64,000 nt of DNA from CAVQKZ01 sp963837325 (lineage in GTDB: Bacteria > Actinomycetota > Actinomycetes > Mycobacteriales > Jatrophihabitantaceae). Positions 27,140-36,600 of this stretch are shown here, piece after piece. Where the stretch lies: assembly GCA_963837325.1 (NCBI GenBank), contig CAWIMV010000001.1, positions 992,001-1,056,000 on the forward strand. Direction: 5' to 3'. A model generated the notes under the pieces. It was given only the letters and a program-made list of their open reading frames with translations, did not search any database and was not told where the DNA came from. Each line of letters opens with the position of its first letter. The stretch's first letter is position 1. A program made the translations under genes and the position numbers.

Positions 27140-28129
27140 ATGGCCGCCGTAGGACGGATCAGTCGGGCGCTGCGCCGCGCTGGCGCGACGAGCAAGGCGG
27201 CGGCGAAAAAGGCCGCCCCGGCCAAGAAGGCGGCGGCCAAGAAGTCCCCTCCCGCGAAGAAGGCCAGTCCGGCCAAGAAGGCTGTCGCGGCCAAACGGCT
27301 GCCGGCCAAGAAGGCGGCACCGACCAAGAAGACGACACCAACCAGGAAGGCGACCGCGACAAAGAAGGCGGCACCGGTCAAGAAGGCGGCACCGGCCAAG
27401 AAGGCTCCACCGGCCAAGACGACGCCGCCCGGGCGCGCACCCGCCGCGAAGAAGGCGCTGGTCGCCAAGGCGCCCCCGGCCAAGAAGGCGACTGCCACCA
27501 AGAAGGCTCCACCGGCCAAGAAGGCTCCACCGGCCACGAAGGCTCCACCGGCCACGAAGGCGGCGGCCACCGAGAAGGCCGCCCCGGCGAAGCAGGTGCC
27601 GGTCAGCAAGGCTGCTCCAGAGAAGAAGGTGACTCCCGCGAAAGCGTCAACTCCCGCCGCTCAGGCGGCGCCGACGAAACCCTCGGCGCCGGCCAAGACG
27701 GCCCCGACCAAGAAGTCGCCGGCGCCGGCAACCAAGGCGCCGGACATCTCCGTGCCGAAGGGTTCGGAGTGGACCAAGGCCGAGTTGGCCGCCGTCCGCA
27801 AGGACTTGGAAACCGAACTCAGCGAGATGCGCCGGGCCTACGACCTGTCGCTGCGTGACCTCGACGATCTGCAGAAGTCGAGCACCGACGGCGCCGGCGA
27901 CGACCAGGCCGATGCCGGCAGCAAGACCTTCGAGCGCGAACAGGAACAGTCGATCGCCGCGAACCGCCTGGACCTGCTTACCCAGATCCAGCGCGCGGTC
28001 GAGCGCATCGACGCCGGCACCTACGGCTTCTGCGAAAGCTGCGGCAAGCCGATCCCCAAGGCCCGGTTGAAGGCATTCCCTAGCGCCACTCTGGACGTCG
28101 CCTGCAAGCAGCGCGAGGAACGCCGCTGA
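27140..28129 (+). CDS. DksA/TraR-type zinc-finger protein with histone H1-like N-terminal tail
   Basis: 329 residues from the ATG at 27140, which has GAGGGG upstream. Residues 18-205 are repeats of Ala-Lys-Lys with Pro, like the tails of actinobacterial HupB and histone H1, and are likely to bind DNA. A coiled-coil segment follows (about 210-290), then the DksA/TraR C4 zinc finger. C298 and C301 are present and C322 is present, but the third ligand is D319 where the family has Cys (spacing C-x2-C-x17-D-x2-C). Zinc binding may be weakened or use Asp. It lies upstream of lspA, a common actinobacterial order. RNA polymerase binding is inferred. Confidence 0.8.
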   Translation: MAAVGRISRALRRAGATSKAAAKKAAPAKKAAAKKSPPAKKASPAKKAVAAKRLPAKKAAPTKKTTPTRKATATKKAAPVKKAAPAKKAPPAKTTPPGRAPAAKKALVAKAPPAKKATATKKAPPAKKAPPATKAPPATKAAATEKAAPAKQVPVSKAAPEKKVTPAKASTPAAQAAPTKPSAPAKTAPTKKSPAPATKAPDISVPKGSEWTKAELAAVRKDLETELSEMRRAYDLSLRDLDDLQKSSTDGAGDDQADAGSKTFEREQEQSIAANRLDLLTQIQRAVERIDAGTYGFCESCGKPIPKARLKAFPSATLDVACKQREERR

Positions 28130-28238
28130 GCGGCGCTGAGCGGCCCGGCCCGCCCTCCGGGGCGCCGCGTCGAAGGGCGCGCTGGGCGAGCGCCAAAGCG
28201 TGGTCTGCACCGCCCCTCGCATGCGGAACAATAGGGAC

Positions 28239-28835
28239 GTGAGCTCAGCCGACGACACTTCCGCAACGCCAGCTGCGACGGCGGCCGACGGGCCGCCCGC
28301 CGCGCGGCTGCGGCCCCGGCGCATCGGCCTGTTTGTCGCTGTGGCGGCGCTCGGACTGGGTCTGGACGTGGTGTCCAAAGCGCTCGTCGCAGCGAAGCTC
28401 GGCCTCGATCACGAACCGGTGCGAGTGCTCGGGGGGCTCATCTACCTCGACCAGACGCGCAACTCCGGTGCCGCCTTCTCGGTCGGCACCGGAGCCACCC
28501 TTGCCCTGACGGTGGTCGCGCTGGCCGTCGTCGCGCTCATCGTGCGAACAGCGGGGCGGATGCGATCGGTTGGCTGGGCCGTCGCTCTGGGCCTCGTGCT
28601 CGGCGGCGCGCTCGGCAACCTGGTCGATCGCGTCTTCCGCGAGCCCGGGCTGGGCCGCGGTCATGTCGTCGACTGGATCAGCGTTTTCGGTCCCAACGGC
28701 CAGCACTGGCCGATCTTCAACCTGGCCGACTCCGCGATCGTCTGCGGCGCCGTGCTGGCTGCGGTACTGGCTCTGAGCGGCGTCGACATCGACGCGCGCG
28801 GTGCCCGGGTGCGGCGGCACAGTGATCGTCCGTGA
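28239..28835 (+). CDS. lspA: Lipoprotein signal peptidase LspA
   Basis: Aspartic protease that cleaves prolipoprotein signal peptides. 198 residues from the GTG at 28239, preceded by AGGGA; an in-frame ATG at 28221 is an alternative. Four membrane helices. The catalytic aspartates lie in HVVDWIS and FNLADSAI; GNLVDR and RNSGAAFS are further family motifs. The stop overlaps the GTG of rluD. A 40-residue hydrophilic N-terminus precedes helix 1. Confidence 0.93.
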   Translation: MSSADDTSATPAATAADGPPAARLRPRRIGLFVAVAALGLGLDVVSKALVAAKLGLDHEPVRVLGGLIYLDQTRNSGAAFSVGTGATLALTVVALAVVALIVRTAGRMRSVGWAVALGLVLGGALGNLVDRVFREPGLGRGHVVDWISVFGPNGQHWPIFNLADSAIVCGAVLAAVLALSGVDIDARGARVRRHSDRP

Positions 28836-29761
28836 GTGAACCCCGGTTGTTGCCGGTGCCCGAGGGCCTCGACGGCCTGCGGTTGGACGTGGCCATCTCC
28901 CGGCTGTTCGGGTTCTCTCGGACCGCGGCCGCTGGGCTGGTCGACGCAGGACGGGTCACGCTCGACGGCGCGACGGCGGCGCGATCGGCGAAGGTGCATG
29001 GCGGGTCCTGGCTGGAACTGACCCTGCCCGAGCCGATCGTGCCCATCAGCGCCGCACCGGAGCCGGTCGACGGGTTGGTGGTGCTGTATGACGACGACGA
29101 CCTGGTGGTCGTTGACAAGCCGGTGGGGGTGGCCGCGCACCCGAGCCCCGGGTGGACCGGGCCGAGCGTCGTGTCGGGTCTGGCCGCCATGGGCTACCGC
29201 GTCTCGACCTCGGGAGCGGCCGAGCGCCAGGGCATCGTGCACCGCCTGGACGTCGGCACCACTGGGGTGATGGTCGTGGCCAAGAGCGAACGCGCCTACA
29301 CCGTGCTCAAGCGCGCATTCAAGGAGCGCACCGTCGACAAGCGGTATGCAGCGCTGGTGCAGGGACACCCCGATCCCAGTCGTGGCACCGTCGACGCGCC
29401 GATCGACCGGCACCCTTCGGCCGACTACAAGTTCGCGGTGGTCGCGGGTGGGCGCGCCAGTGTCACCCACTACGAGACGGTCGAAGCATTCCGCGCGGCC
29501 TCGCTGCTCGACGTCCACCTCGAGACCGGGCGAACGCATCAGATCCGGGTGCACATGGCGGCGATCCGGCACCCGTGCGTCGGCGACCTCGCTTACGGCG
29601 CCGACCCGGTGCTGGCCAAGCACCTGCACCTGTCCCGGCAGTGGTTGCACGCGCGGGAACTGGGCTTCACCCATCCGTCAAGCGGTGCGCACCTGCGTAT
29701 CGAGTCGCCATTTCCGCCCGACCTGCAGGCGGCGCTCGATCTCATTCGTGCTGAGTCATGA
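28832..29761 (+). CDS. rluD: 23S rRNA pseudouridine synthase, RluD family
   Basis: 309 residues. An N-terminal S4-like RNA-binding domain (about 1-65) is followed by the RluA/RluD catalytic domain with HRLDVGTTGVMV, where the Asp is the catalytic residue, and GRTHQIRVHM. It probably makes pseudouridines in 23S rRNA helix 69. The GTG start overlaps the lspA stop, as in many actinobacteria. Confidence 0.9.
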   Translation: MSEPRLLPVPEGLDGLRLDVAISRLFGFSRTAAAGLVDAGRVTLDGATAARSAKVHGGSWLELTLPEPIVPISAAPEPVDGLVVLYDDDDLVVVDKPVGVAAHPSPGWTGPSVVSGLAAMGYRVSTSGAAERQGIVHRLDVGTTGVMVVAKSERAYTVLKRAFKERTVDKRYAALVQGHPDPSRGTVDAPIDRHPSADYKFAVVAGGRASVTHYETVEAFRAASLLDVHLETGRTHQIRVHMAAIRHPCVGDLAYGADPVLAKHLHLSRQWLHARELGFTHPSSGAHLRIESPFPPDLQAALDLIRAES

Positions 29762-29801
29762 TTCACGCCTACCGAACAGCCATCTCGGGTAGGACTGGCT
29801 C

Positions 29802-31226
29802 ATGACTTCTGCTGGCCGAGCTCCCTTGTTGGTCGCGTCCAATCGTGGCCCCCTGTCCGTCGTTGCGGTCGAGGACGGTGACGACGAGATCCGGCGCGGG
29901 AGCGGCGGGCTGGTCAGTGGCATGCAGAACGCCCTGGGCGCGACTCCCGACGCGGTGTGGGTGTGCGCGGCCATGAACGACCGCGAACGCGGACTGTCGC
30001 GGCAGGCATCGAGTGGCCGGCTTTCGGAGTTGCCGTTCGCCTCCGACGCGCTCAACGGCGATTTCGAGGTGCGGATGCTGCCGATCGACGGGCTGACGTT
30101 CCGCAACGCCTACAACGGCGTCGCGAACTCGACGCTGTGGTTCGTCTTGCACATGCTCTACGACCTGCCGAAGGCGCCGAACTTCGACGCCGGCTGGCGG
30201 CGGCAGTGGGCGTCGTACGTGCGTTACAACCAGGCCTTCGCCCAGGCCCTGGCCGAAGAGGCCGCGCCGGACGCGAAGGTCATGATTCAGGACTACCACC
30301 TGTTCCTGGCTCCGCGGATGCTGCGCACCATGCGCCCGGACGTTCGGATCGGCCACTTCACCCACACCCCGTGGGTCGCGCCGGACTACTTCGCGATGCT
30401 GCCCGACGACATCGCGTACGCGCTCGTCGACGGCCTGCTCGGCGCGGACGTGATCGGTTTCCACACCGAGCGCTGGGCCGCCCTGTTCCGCGAAACCTGC
30501 GAAGCTGTCGTGGGCCGTGAGCCCGGCGGCGTCCGGGTCTTCCCGCTCGGCACCGACCCGGACGAGATGCGCAAGATGGCGTGGCGGCGCGACGTCGAGA
30601 GCTCGGCCCGGCTGCTCGACGAAGTTGTCGGCGACCGCCAGCTGATCGGCCGAGTCGACCGCACCGAACTGTCGAAGAACGTATGGCGGGGTCTGCTGGC
30701 CTACCGCGAATTGCTGCGCACCCACCCGGAGTGGCGCGGCCGCGTCGTGCATGCGGTGTACAACAACCCCTCGCGTGAGGACTTGCCGGCCTATCGCGAG
30801 TACACCGCATCGATCGAACGGCTGGCAGCCGACATCGACGACGAGTTCAGCACGGCCGAATGGACGCCCGTCCTGCTGGAGATCGTCGACGACTACCCGG
30901 CGGCGCTGGCTGTGTTGCGGCGGACCGACGTGCTGTTCATCAACTCGGTGCGTGACGGGATGAACCTCGTCGTGCTCGAGGGCCTGGTGGTGTCCGAGCG
31001 CGAGCCCGCTGTCGTGCTCTCCCGGGAGGCCGGCGCAGCCGAGACGCTCGAGCCCGATGCTTTGCCGGTCAACCCGTTCGACGTGTCGGCCACGGCCGAG
31101 GCACTCGTCGCCGCGCTGCAGATGTCGGCCGACGAGCGGGCCGAGCGGGCCGAGCGAATGCGGGCCGCCGCGGTGGCCCTGCCGCCCACTCAGTGGTTCC
31201 AGGCCCAGCTCGACGCCCTGGATTAG
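29802..31226 (+). CDS. otsA: Trehalose-6-phosphate synthase
   Basis: GT20 enzyme joining UDP- or ADP-glucose and glucose-6-phosphate. 474 residues. Seen are SNRGPLS and GSGGLVSGM (N-terminal donor loop), QDYHLFLAPRML, HFTHTPW, RVDRTELSKN and VRDGMNLV. The form VDRTELSKN instead of the enterobacterial VDRLDYSKG is typical of the actinobacterial branch. A stop 6 bp from the convergent otsB completes a trehalose pair. Confidence 0.9.
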   Translation: MTSAGRAPLLVASNRGPLSVVAVEDGDDEIRRGSGGLVSGMQNALGATPDAVWVCAAMNDRERGLSRQASSGRLSELPFASDALNGDFEVRMLPIDGLTFRNAYNGVANSTLWFVLHMLYDLPKAPNFDAGWRRQWASYVRYNQAFAQALAEEAAPDAKVMIQDYHLFLAPRMLRTMRPDVRIGHFTHTPWVAPDYFAMLPDDIAYALVDGLLGADVIGFHTERWAALFRETCEAVVGREPGGVRVFPLGTDPDEMRKMAWRRDVESSARLLDEVVGDRQLIGRVDRTELSKNVWRGLLAYRELLRTHPEWRGRVVHAVYNNPSREDLPAYREYTASIERLAADIDDEFSTAEWTPVLLEIVDDYPAALAVLRRTDVLFINSVRDGMNLVVLEGLVVSEREPAVVLSREAGAAETLEPDALPVNPFDVSATAEALVAALQMSADERAERAERMRAAAVALPPTQWFQAQLDALD

Positions 31227-31232
31227 CACTCG

Positions 31233-32030
31233 CTAGCCGGCGCCGTGGGCCAGCGCCGTGAGCACGGCCACGACGCCGGCCGGCCCGTCGACATGCACGT
31301 CCGCGGCCTCGGCCAGTTCCGGCACCTCGGCCGACGAGGCGCCGACGCTCCAGGCCACGCGGCCCTGCTCCCGCACGTCGCGAACGACGGCGAAGGCAGG
31401 CAGGTCGCCGAGGTCGTCACCGGCGAAGAGCACAGCGGCCGGGTCGAACCGATCGATGAGCCGCAGCAGCACCGTACCCTTGTCGTAGCCGGGCATCCGG
31501 ATCTCGAGCACGCCCCGGCCGTCGTGGCTGTCGAGCCCGAGTTGCCGGGCCAGCTCGCCCACTGGCCGCCGCAGCGCGTCGATGGCGGCGTCCGGGTCAG
31601 CGGCGCGGCGGGCGTGCACGACGAGTGAATGCCCTTTGTCCTCGATCCAGACGGCCGGGTCAGCGGTGTGCTCGGTGACGATCGCCGGCAACCGCTCACG
31701 CAGCCGGCCGATCTCCGGCGGCTCACCCGGCGAGCGCAGTTCGCCGTTGTGCCACGACTCGGCCCCGTAGTTGCCTTCGACGACCAGGCCCGGCACCGCG
31801 TCGAATCCGCCCAGCTCTACAGCCGTGCGGGCATCGCGGCCGGTGATGATCGCAATCTGGGCCCCGGCACGGCCCAGGACGGCCAAGGCCTCGAGGGCGC
31901 CCGCGGCCGGACGCGACTGGGCCGGGTCGGCAACGATGGGCGCGAGCGTGCCGTCGAAGTCGAGCGCGATCAACGCTCGGGGCAGCTCGGCGCGGACAGC
32001 GTTGATGACATCGGCAGCGACAGCGGGCAT
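31233..32030 (-). CDS. otsB: Trehalose-6-phosphate phosphatase
   Basis: 265-residue HAD-superfamily phosphatase. Motif I is ALDFDGTLAP (nucleophile Asp), motif II is IITGRDA and motif IV is FAGDDLGDLPAF. It removes phosphate from trehalose-6-phosphate made by OtsA. It is convergent to otsA, so the two enzymes are adjacent but transcribed separately. Confidence 0.92.
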   Translation of the reverse strand: MPAVAADVINAVRAELPRALIALDFDGTLAPIVADPAQSRPAAGALEALAVLGRAGAQIAIITGRDARTAVELGGFDAVPGLVVEGNYGAESWHNGELRSPGEPPEIGRLRERLPAIVTEHTADPAVWIEDKGHSLVVHARRAADPDAAIDALRRPVGELARQLGLDSHDGRGVLEIRMPGYDKGTVLLRLIDRFDPAAVLFAGDDLGDLPAFAVVRDVREQGRVAWSVGASSAEVPELAEAADVHVDGPAGVVAVLTALAHGAG

Positions 32031-32131
32031 CTGCTCATCCTGGCGTGATCCCGGCCCGGGCCGCGCACCAGGTCACCGACCGCAGCCATCGCGTAGCCTG
32101 ACGAGGGGCCAATGGACGGTGGGGTAGGCAC

Positions 32132-32737
32132 GTGAGGCGTAGCGCAGCGCTGGTCGTGCTGGTCGCCGCGCTCGCCGGCTGCAGTGCCGCCGCCGTGACC
32201 GATGGCTCGGGAACCCGCACCAGCGCAGCGCGCGCGCCCGCCGCGCCGACGGCGCCGGCCGAGAAGGTCGCCGCGGCCCCGCGCCCGACGCCGTCCGCGC
32301 CCAAGCCGAAACCCAAGCCGCCGCCCAAACCCAACGTCTGCGCCGGCAATGCCGTGGCCCAGCTTGTCCTGGTGAGCGTGACCCAACAGCAACTGTGGCT
32401 GTGCGCGCGCCAGCGGTTGGTCTACAACTCCGCAGTGACCACCGGCGCGGTCGATCTGCCCTACGACAGCACCCCAACCGGCACCTTCCAGATCCAAGGC
32501 AAGACGACCGACACCACCCTCACCTTGCTGAACGGGCAGACCTACGCGGTCAAGTACTGGATCCCGTTCGACGGGCCGCTGTTCGGCTTCCACGACTCCA
32601 GCTGGCAGACATTCCCGTACGGCAGCCAGCGGTACCGCACCGAGGGCTCGCACGGCTGCATACACACCCCGCTGGCCGCGATGAAGTTCCTCCACGACTG
32701 GGCCGCTGTGGGCGCCACCGTCCTCATCAGAGCCTGA
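32132..32737 (+). CDS. L,D-transpeptidase (YkuD) lipoprotein
   Basis: 201 residues. The N-terminus is a lipoprotein signal peptide with lipobox LAGC (Cys near residue 17), so it should be lipidated by Lgt and cut by LspA, both encoded in this window. A Pro/Lys-rich linker precedes the YkuD domain (about 68-200), whose catalytic motif is SHGCIHTPLAAM. Such enzymes make 3-3 cross-links in peptidoglycan or attach other groups. It starts at GTG at 32132. Confidence 0.85.
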   Translation: MRRSAALVVLVAALAGCSAAAVTDGSGTRTSAARAPAAPTAPAEKVAAAPRPTPSAPKPKPKPPPKPNVCAGNAVAQLVLVSVTQQQLWLCARQRLVYNSAVTTGAVDLPYDSTPTGTFQIQGKTTDTTLTLLNGQTYAVKYWIPFDGPLFGFHDSSWQTFPYGSQRYRTEGSHGCIHTPLAAMKFLHDWAAVGATVLIRA

Positions 32738-32766
32738 CGGCGCACATTCTCGGAGGCCCAGGCAGC

Positions 32767-33558
32767 ATGGAGCGCGTGCTCGTCCCAGCTCGAAGCCTAG
32801 GGCCGCTTCCGCACGCGCGGCGGCTGTTTCAGTTTCGCTCGGCCGGAATATCCCATGTCGGCGGAGTCAGGCAGAACAACGAAGACTTCGTCTTCGCCGG
32901 GCAGAACCTGATCGCGGTCGCCGACGGGGTCGGGGGAAACGTCTACGGCGAGGTCGCCAGCGAGGTCGTCGTGGCCGCGATCTCATACCTGGAGGACCGG
33001 GTCTACGTCAAGGACCCCGGCGATGAGATGAGCGAGGCGGCGAGCTACGCGAACGGCCGATTGGCCCGGGCGATCGATGACGATCACGGTCTGTTCGGCA
33101 TGGCCTCGACGCTGACCGCGTTGCGGCTGGACGGCTCATCGCTGACCGTCCTGCATGTCGGGGACTCCCGGGCCTACCTCCTGCGCGACCGCGCATTCTC
33201 GCGGCTGACCCGCGACGACTCGCTGGTCCAAGGCTTGCTCGACCTCGGAGAGATCACCGACTCCGAAGCGATGCGGCATCCCGCTCGATCGGTCGTATCC
33301 CAAGCACTGGACGGCGGCTCGGTCCGCCCGCATGTCGCAATCCGCCCGGTCGAGCCCGGCGATCGATACCTGGTCTGCAGTGACGGGCTCACCGACTACG
33401 TGAGCGAATCTTCGATCAGTCAGACGTTGGCCGAGGACTCAGATCCGTCCGCCTGCTGCGCCGCGCTGATCGACGCGGCCTTGGCCGTCGGCGCGCCGGA
33501 CAACGTGAGCTGCGTCGTCGGCGACGTGCAACCGCTGGAACCCTCAGGCTTCGGTTGA
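32767..33558 (+). CDS. PP2C-family serine/threonine protein phosphatase
   Basis: 263-residue soluble metal-dependent phosphatase. Motifs are VRQNNEDF and AVADGVGGN (metal-binding Asp), VGDSRAYLLRD, CSDGLTDYV and PDNVSCVV. Unlike mycobacterial PstP it has no membrane helix. The start at 32767 has GGAGG 10 nt upstream; the frame stays open further up but overlaps the L,D-transpeptidase gene. No cognate Ser/Thr kinase lies in the window. Confidence 0.88.
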   Translation: MERVLVPARSLGPLPHARRLFQFRSAGISHVGGVRQNNEDFVFAGQNLIAVADGVGGNVYGEVASEVVVAAISYLEDRVYVKDPGDEMSEAASYANGRLARAIDDDHGLFGMASTLTALRLDGSSLTVLHVGDSRAYLLRDRAFSRLTRDDSLVQGLLDLGEITDSEAMRHPARSVVSQALDGGSVRPHVAIRPVEPGDRYLVCSDGLTDYVSESSISQTLAEDSDPSACCAALIDAALAVGAPDNVSCVVGDVQPLEPSGFG

Positions 33559-33592
33559 GCGACACGCCCGGCGGGTGAGCGACACGCCCGGC
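33556..33592 (+). repeat. 17-bp tandem duplication at the end of the PP2C gene
   Basis: TGAGCGACACGCCCGGC occurs at 33556-33572 and again at 33576-33592, with a 20-bp period. The first copy contains the PP2C stop codon. It could be a recent local duplication or a regulatory repeat. Confidence 0.85.
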
Positions 33593-33691
33593 TGTTCTCC
33601 CCGACACGCGCACCGTCGTCGGTGCGAGGTGTGAGAATCAACCGGGACGCAGCGCAGATTGACAAGAGACAGGATTGGGGCCGGCGCGACC

Positions 33692-36600
33692 GTGGCATCT
33701 GGCGACACCGACTCGTTCGTGCACCTGCACGTCCACACCGAGTACTCCATGCTCGACGGTGCCGCCCGACTACCCGAGCTGTTCGCCGAGACGGCCCGCA
33801 TGGGCATGCCGGCCCTGGCCATGACCGACCACGGCAACGTGTTCGGCGCCCACGACTTCTACACCAAGGCCACCGCGGCCGGCGTGAAGCCGATCATCGG
33901 CCTCGAGGCCTACATCACCCCCAACACCTCGCGGTTCGACCGCTCGCGCGTGCGCTGGGCCGAGGGCGGCGGCGACGACGTGTCCGGCGGCGGCGCGTTC
34001 ACCCACATGACCCTGCTCGCCGAGACCACGGCCGGGATGCACAACCTGTTCCGGCTGTCCTCGCGCTCGAGCCTGGAGGGATTCTTCTACCGGCCGCGGG
34101 CCGACCGCGAGTTGCTCTCGCAGTACGCCCCGGGAATGATCGCCACCACGGGCTGCCCGTCCGGCGAGGTCCAGACCTGGCTGCGCATCGGCGACTACGA
34201 CAAGGCCCGGGCCAGCGCGGCCGAATTCCAGGACATCTTCGGCAAGGAGAACTACTTCCTCGAGCTGATGGACCACGGGCTTGAGATCGAGACCCGCGTG
34301 CGCGACGGCCTGCTTCGGCTGGCCCGCGACCTCGGCCTGCCGATCATCGCCACCAACGACCTGCACTACACCCACGCCGAGGACGCCGACGCGCACGAGA
34401 TCCTGTGCTGCATCCAGTCGGGCAAGACCATGGCCGACCCGAACCGGTTCAAGCTCGAGGGCCGCGACTACTACCTCAAGACGCCGGCGGAGATGCGCTC
34501 GCTCTGGGCCGACAAGCACGACCTGCGGGAGGCCTGTGACAACACCCTCCTGATCGCCGAGCGCTGCAATGTCGCGTTCTCCGAAGGCGTCGATTTGATG
34601 CCGCAGTTCCCGGTGCCGCCGGGCGAGGACGAGAACTCCTGGTTCGTCAAGGAGGTCGAGCGCGGGCTGGCCACGCGTTATCCCGGTGGGGTGCCGGCGG
34701 CGGTCCGCGAGCGGGCCGACTACGAGATCGCGATGATCCTGCAGATGGGCTTCCCCGGCTACTTCCTGGTGGTGGCCGACCTGATCAACTGGGCTCGCGA
34801 GCACGGCATCCGGGTCGGCCCGGGCCGTGGTTCGGCGGCAGGCTCGCTCGTCGCCTACGCCATGCGCATCACCGGGCTCGACCCACTCGAGCACGGCCTG
34901 CTGTTCGAGCGGTTCCTCAACCCGGCCCGCGTCACCATGCCCGACATCGACATCGACTTCGACGAGCGTCGGCGTGGCGAGGTCATGGCCTACGTCAACG
35001 ACAAGTACGGCGACGACCGCGTGGCCCAGGTCGTCACCTACGGCACGATCAAGGCCAAGCAGGCGGTCAAGGACGCCTCGCGCGTGCTCGGCTACCCCTT
35101 CGCGATGGGCGAGCGCATCACCAAGGCGATGCCCCCGTCGGTGATGGGCAAGGACGTCCCGCTCAACAAGATCTTCGACAACACCGATCCACGTTACGGC
35201 GAGGGCGGCGAGTTCCGGGCGCTGTGCGAAACCGACGGCGAGGTCAAACGCGTCGTCGAGACCGCCCAGGGCCTCGAGGGACTCAAGCGGCAGTGGGGTG
35301 TCCACGCCTGTGCCGTGATCATGTCCAGCGTCCCGCTCATCGACACCATCCCGATCATGAAGCGGGAGCAGGACGGCGCGATCATCACGCAGTTCGACTA
35401 CCCGACCTGCGAAGCCCTCGGCCTGTTGAAGATGGACTTCCTCGGCCTGCGCAACCTCACGGTCGTCGACGACGCGCTGGCCAACATCAAGGCCAATCGG
35501 GGCGAGACCGTCGTCATCGAGGACCTGACGTTCGACGACCAGGCCACGTACGACCTGCTGGCCCGCGGCGACACGCTCGGGGTGTTCCAGCTCGACGGCG
35601 GTCCGCTGCGCGCGCTGCTGCGGGCGATGCGTCCGGAGGTTTTCGACCACATCACCGCAGTGATCGCCCTCTACCGGCCCGGACCGATGGGCACCAACGC
35701 GCACAACGACTACGCCGACCGCAAGAACGGCCGCAAGCCGGTCGTGCCCATCCATCCCGAGCTCGACGAACCGCTGCGCGACATCCTGGGCGAAACCTAC
35801 GGCCTGGTGGTCTACCAGGAGCAGGTCATGGCCATCGCCCAGCGGGTTGCCGGCTACTCGCTCGCCAGCGCCGACCTCCTGCGTCGGGCGATGGGCAAGA
35901 AGAAGAAGAAGGAACTGGAGGAGCAGTACGCCGCGTTCTCGGCCGGTATGGCCGAGCGTGGATTCTCTGCCGCCGCGGTCAAGGTGCTGTGGGACACGCT
36001 CCTGCCGTTCTGCGACTACGGCTTCAACAAGAGCCACGGTGCCGGCTACGCCGTCGTGTCCTACTGGACGGCCTACCTCAAGGCCAATTATCCGGCCGAG
36101 TACATGGCCGCGCTGCTGACGTCGGTGCGTGACGACAAGGACAAGTCGGCGATCTATCTCGCTGAGTGCCGGCGCATGGGTATCAAGGTGCTACCGCCCT
36201 GCGTCAACTCCTCCGATGCCGAGTTCACGCCGACAGGTGGCGACATCCGGTTCGGCCTCACGGCCATCCGCAACGTCGGCAGCAACGTCGTCACGTCGGT
36301 GGTGGCCACCCGGCGGGCGAAGGGCGAGTTCGAAGACTTCGGCGACTTCCTGCGCAAGGTCGACGCGACCGTTTGCAACAAGCGCACCATCGAGGCGTTG
36401 ATCAAGGGCGGTGCGTTCGACTCGCTCGGCCATCCCCGTCGCGGTCTGATGAACATCTTCGAGCCGGCCGTCGATGCAGTACTCGACACCAAGCGGGCCG
36501 AAGCGATCGGACAGTTCGATCTGTTCGGCAGCCTCGGCGAGACCGGTCCGGCCGACGACGTCTTCGCCGTACGGGTCCCGCCCGGCGAGTGGGACAAGAA

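Noticed and set aside
27190..27730. Repeats that might suggest a CRISPR array or minisatellite
   Set aside because: They are codon repeats of the Lys/Ala tail without constant repeat and spacer lengths.
33770..36037. 755-codon minus-strand ORF
   Set aside because: Antisense shadow of dnaE1; low-complexity residues and no motifs.
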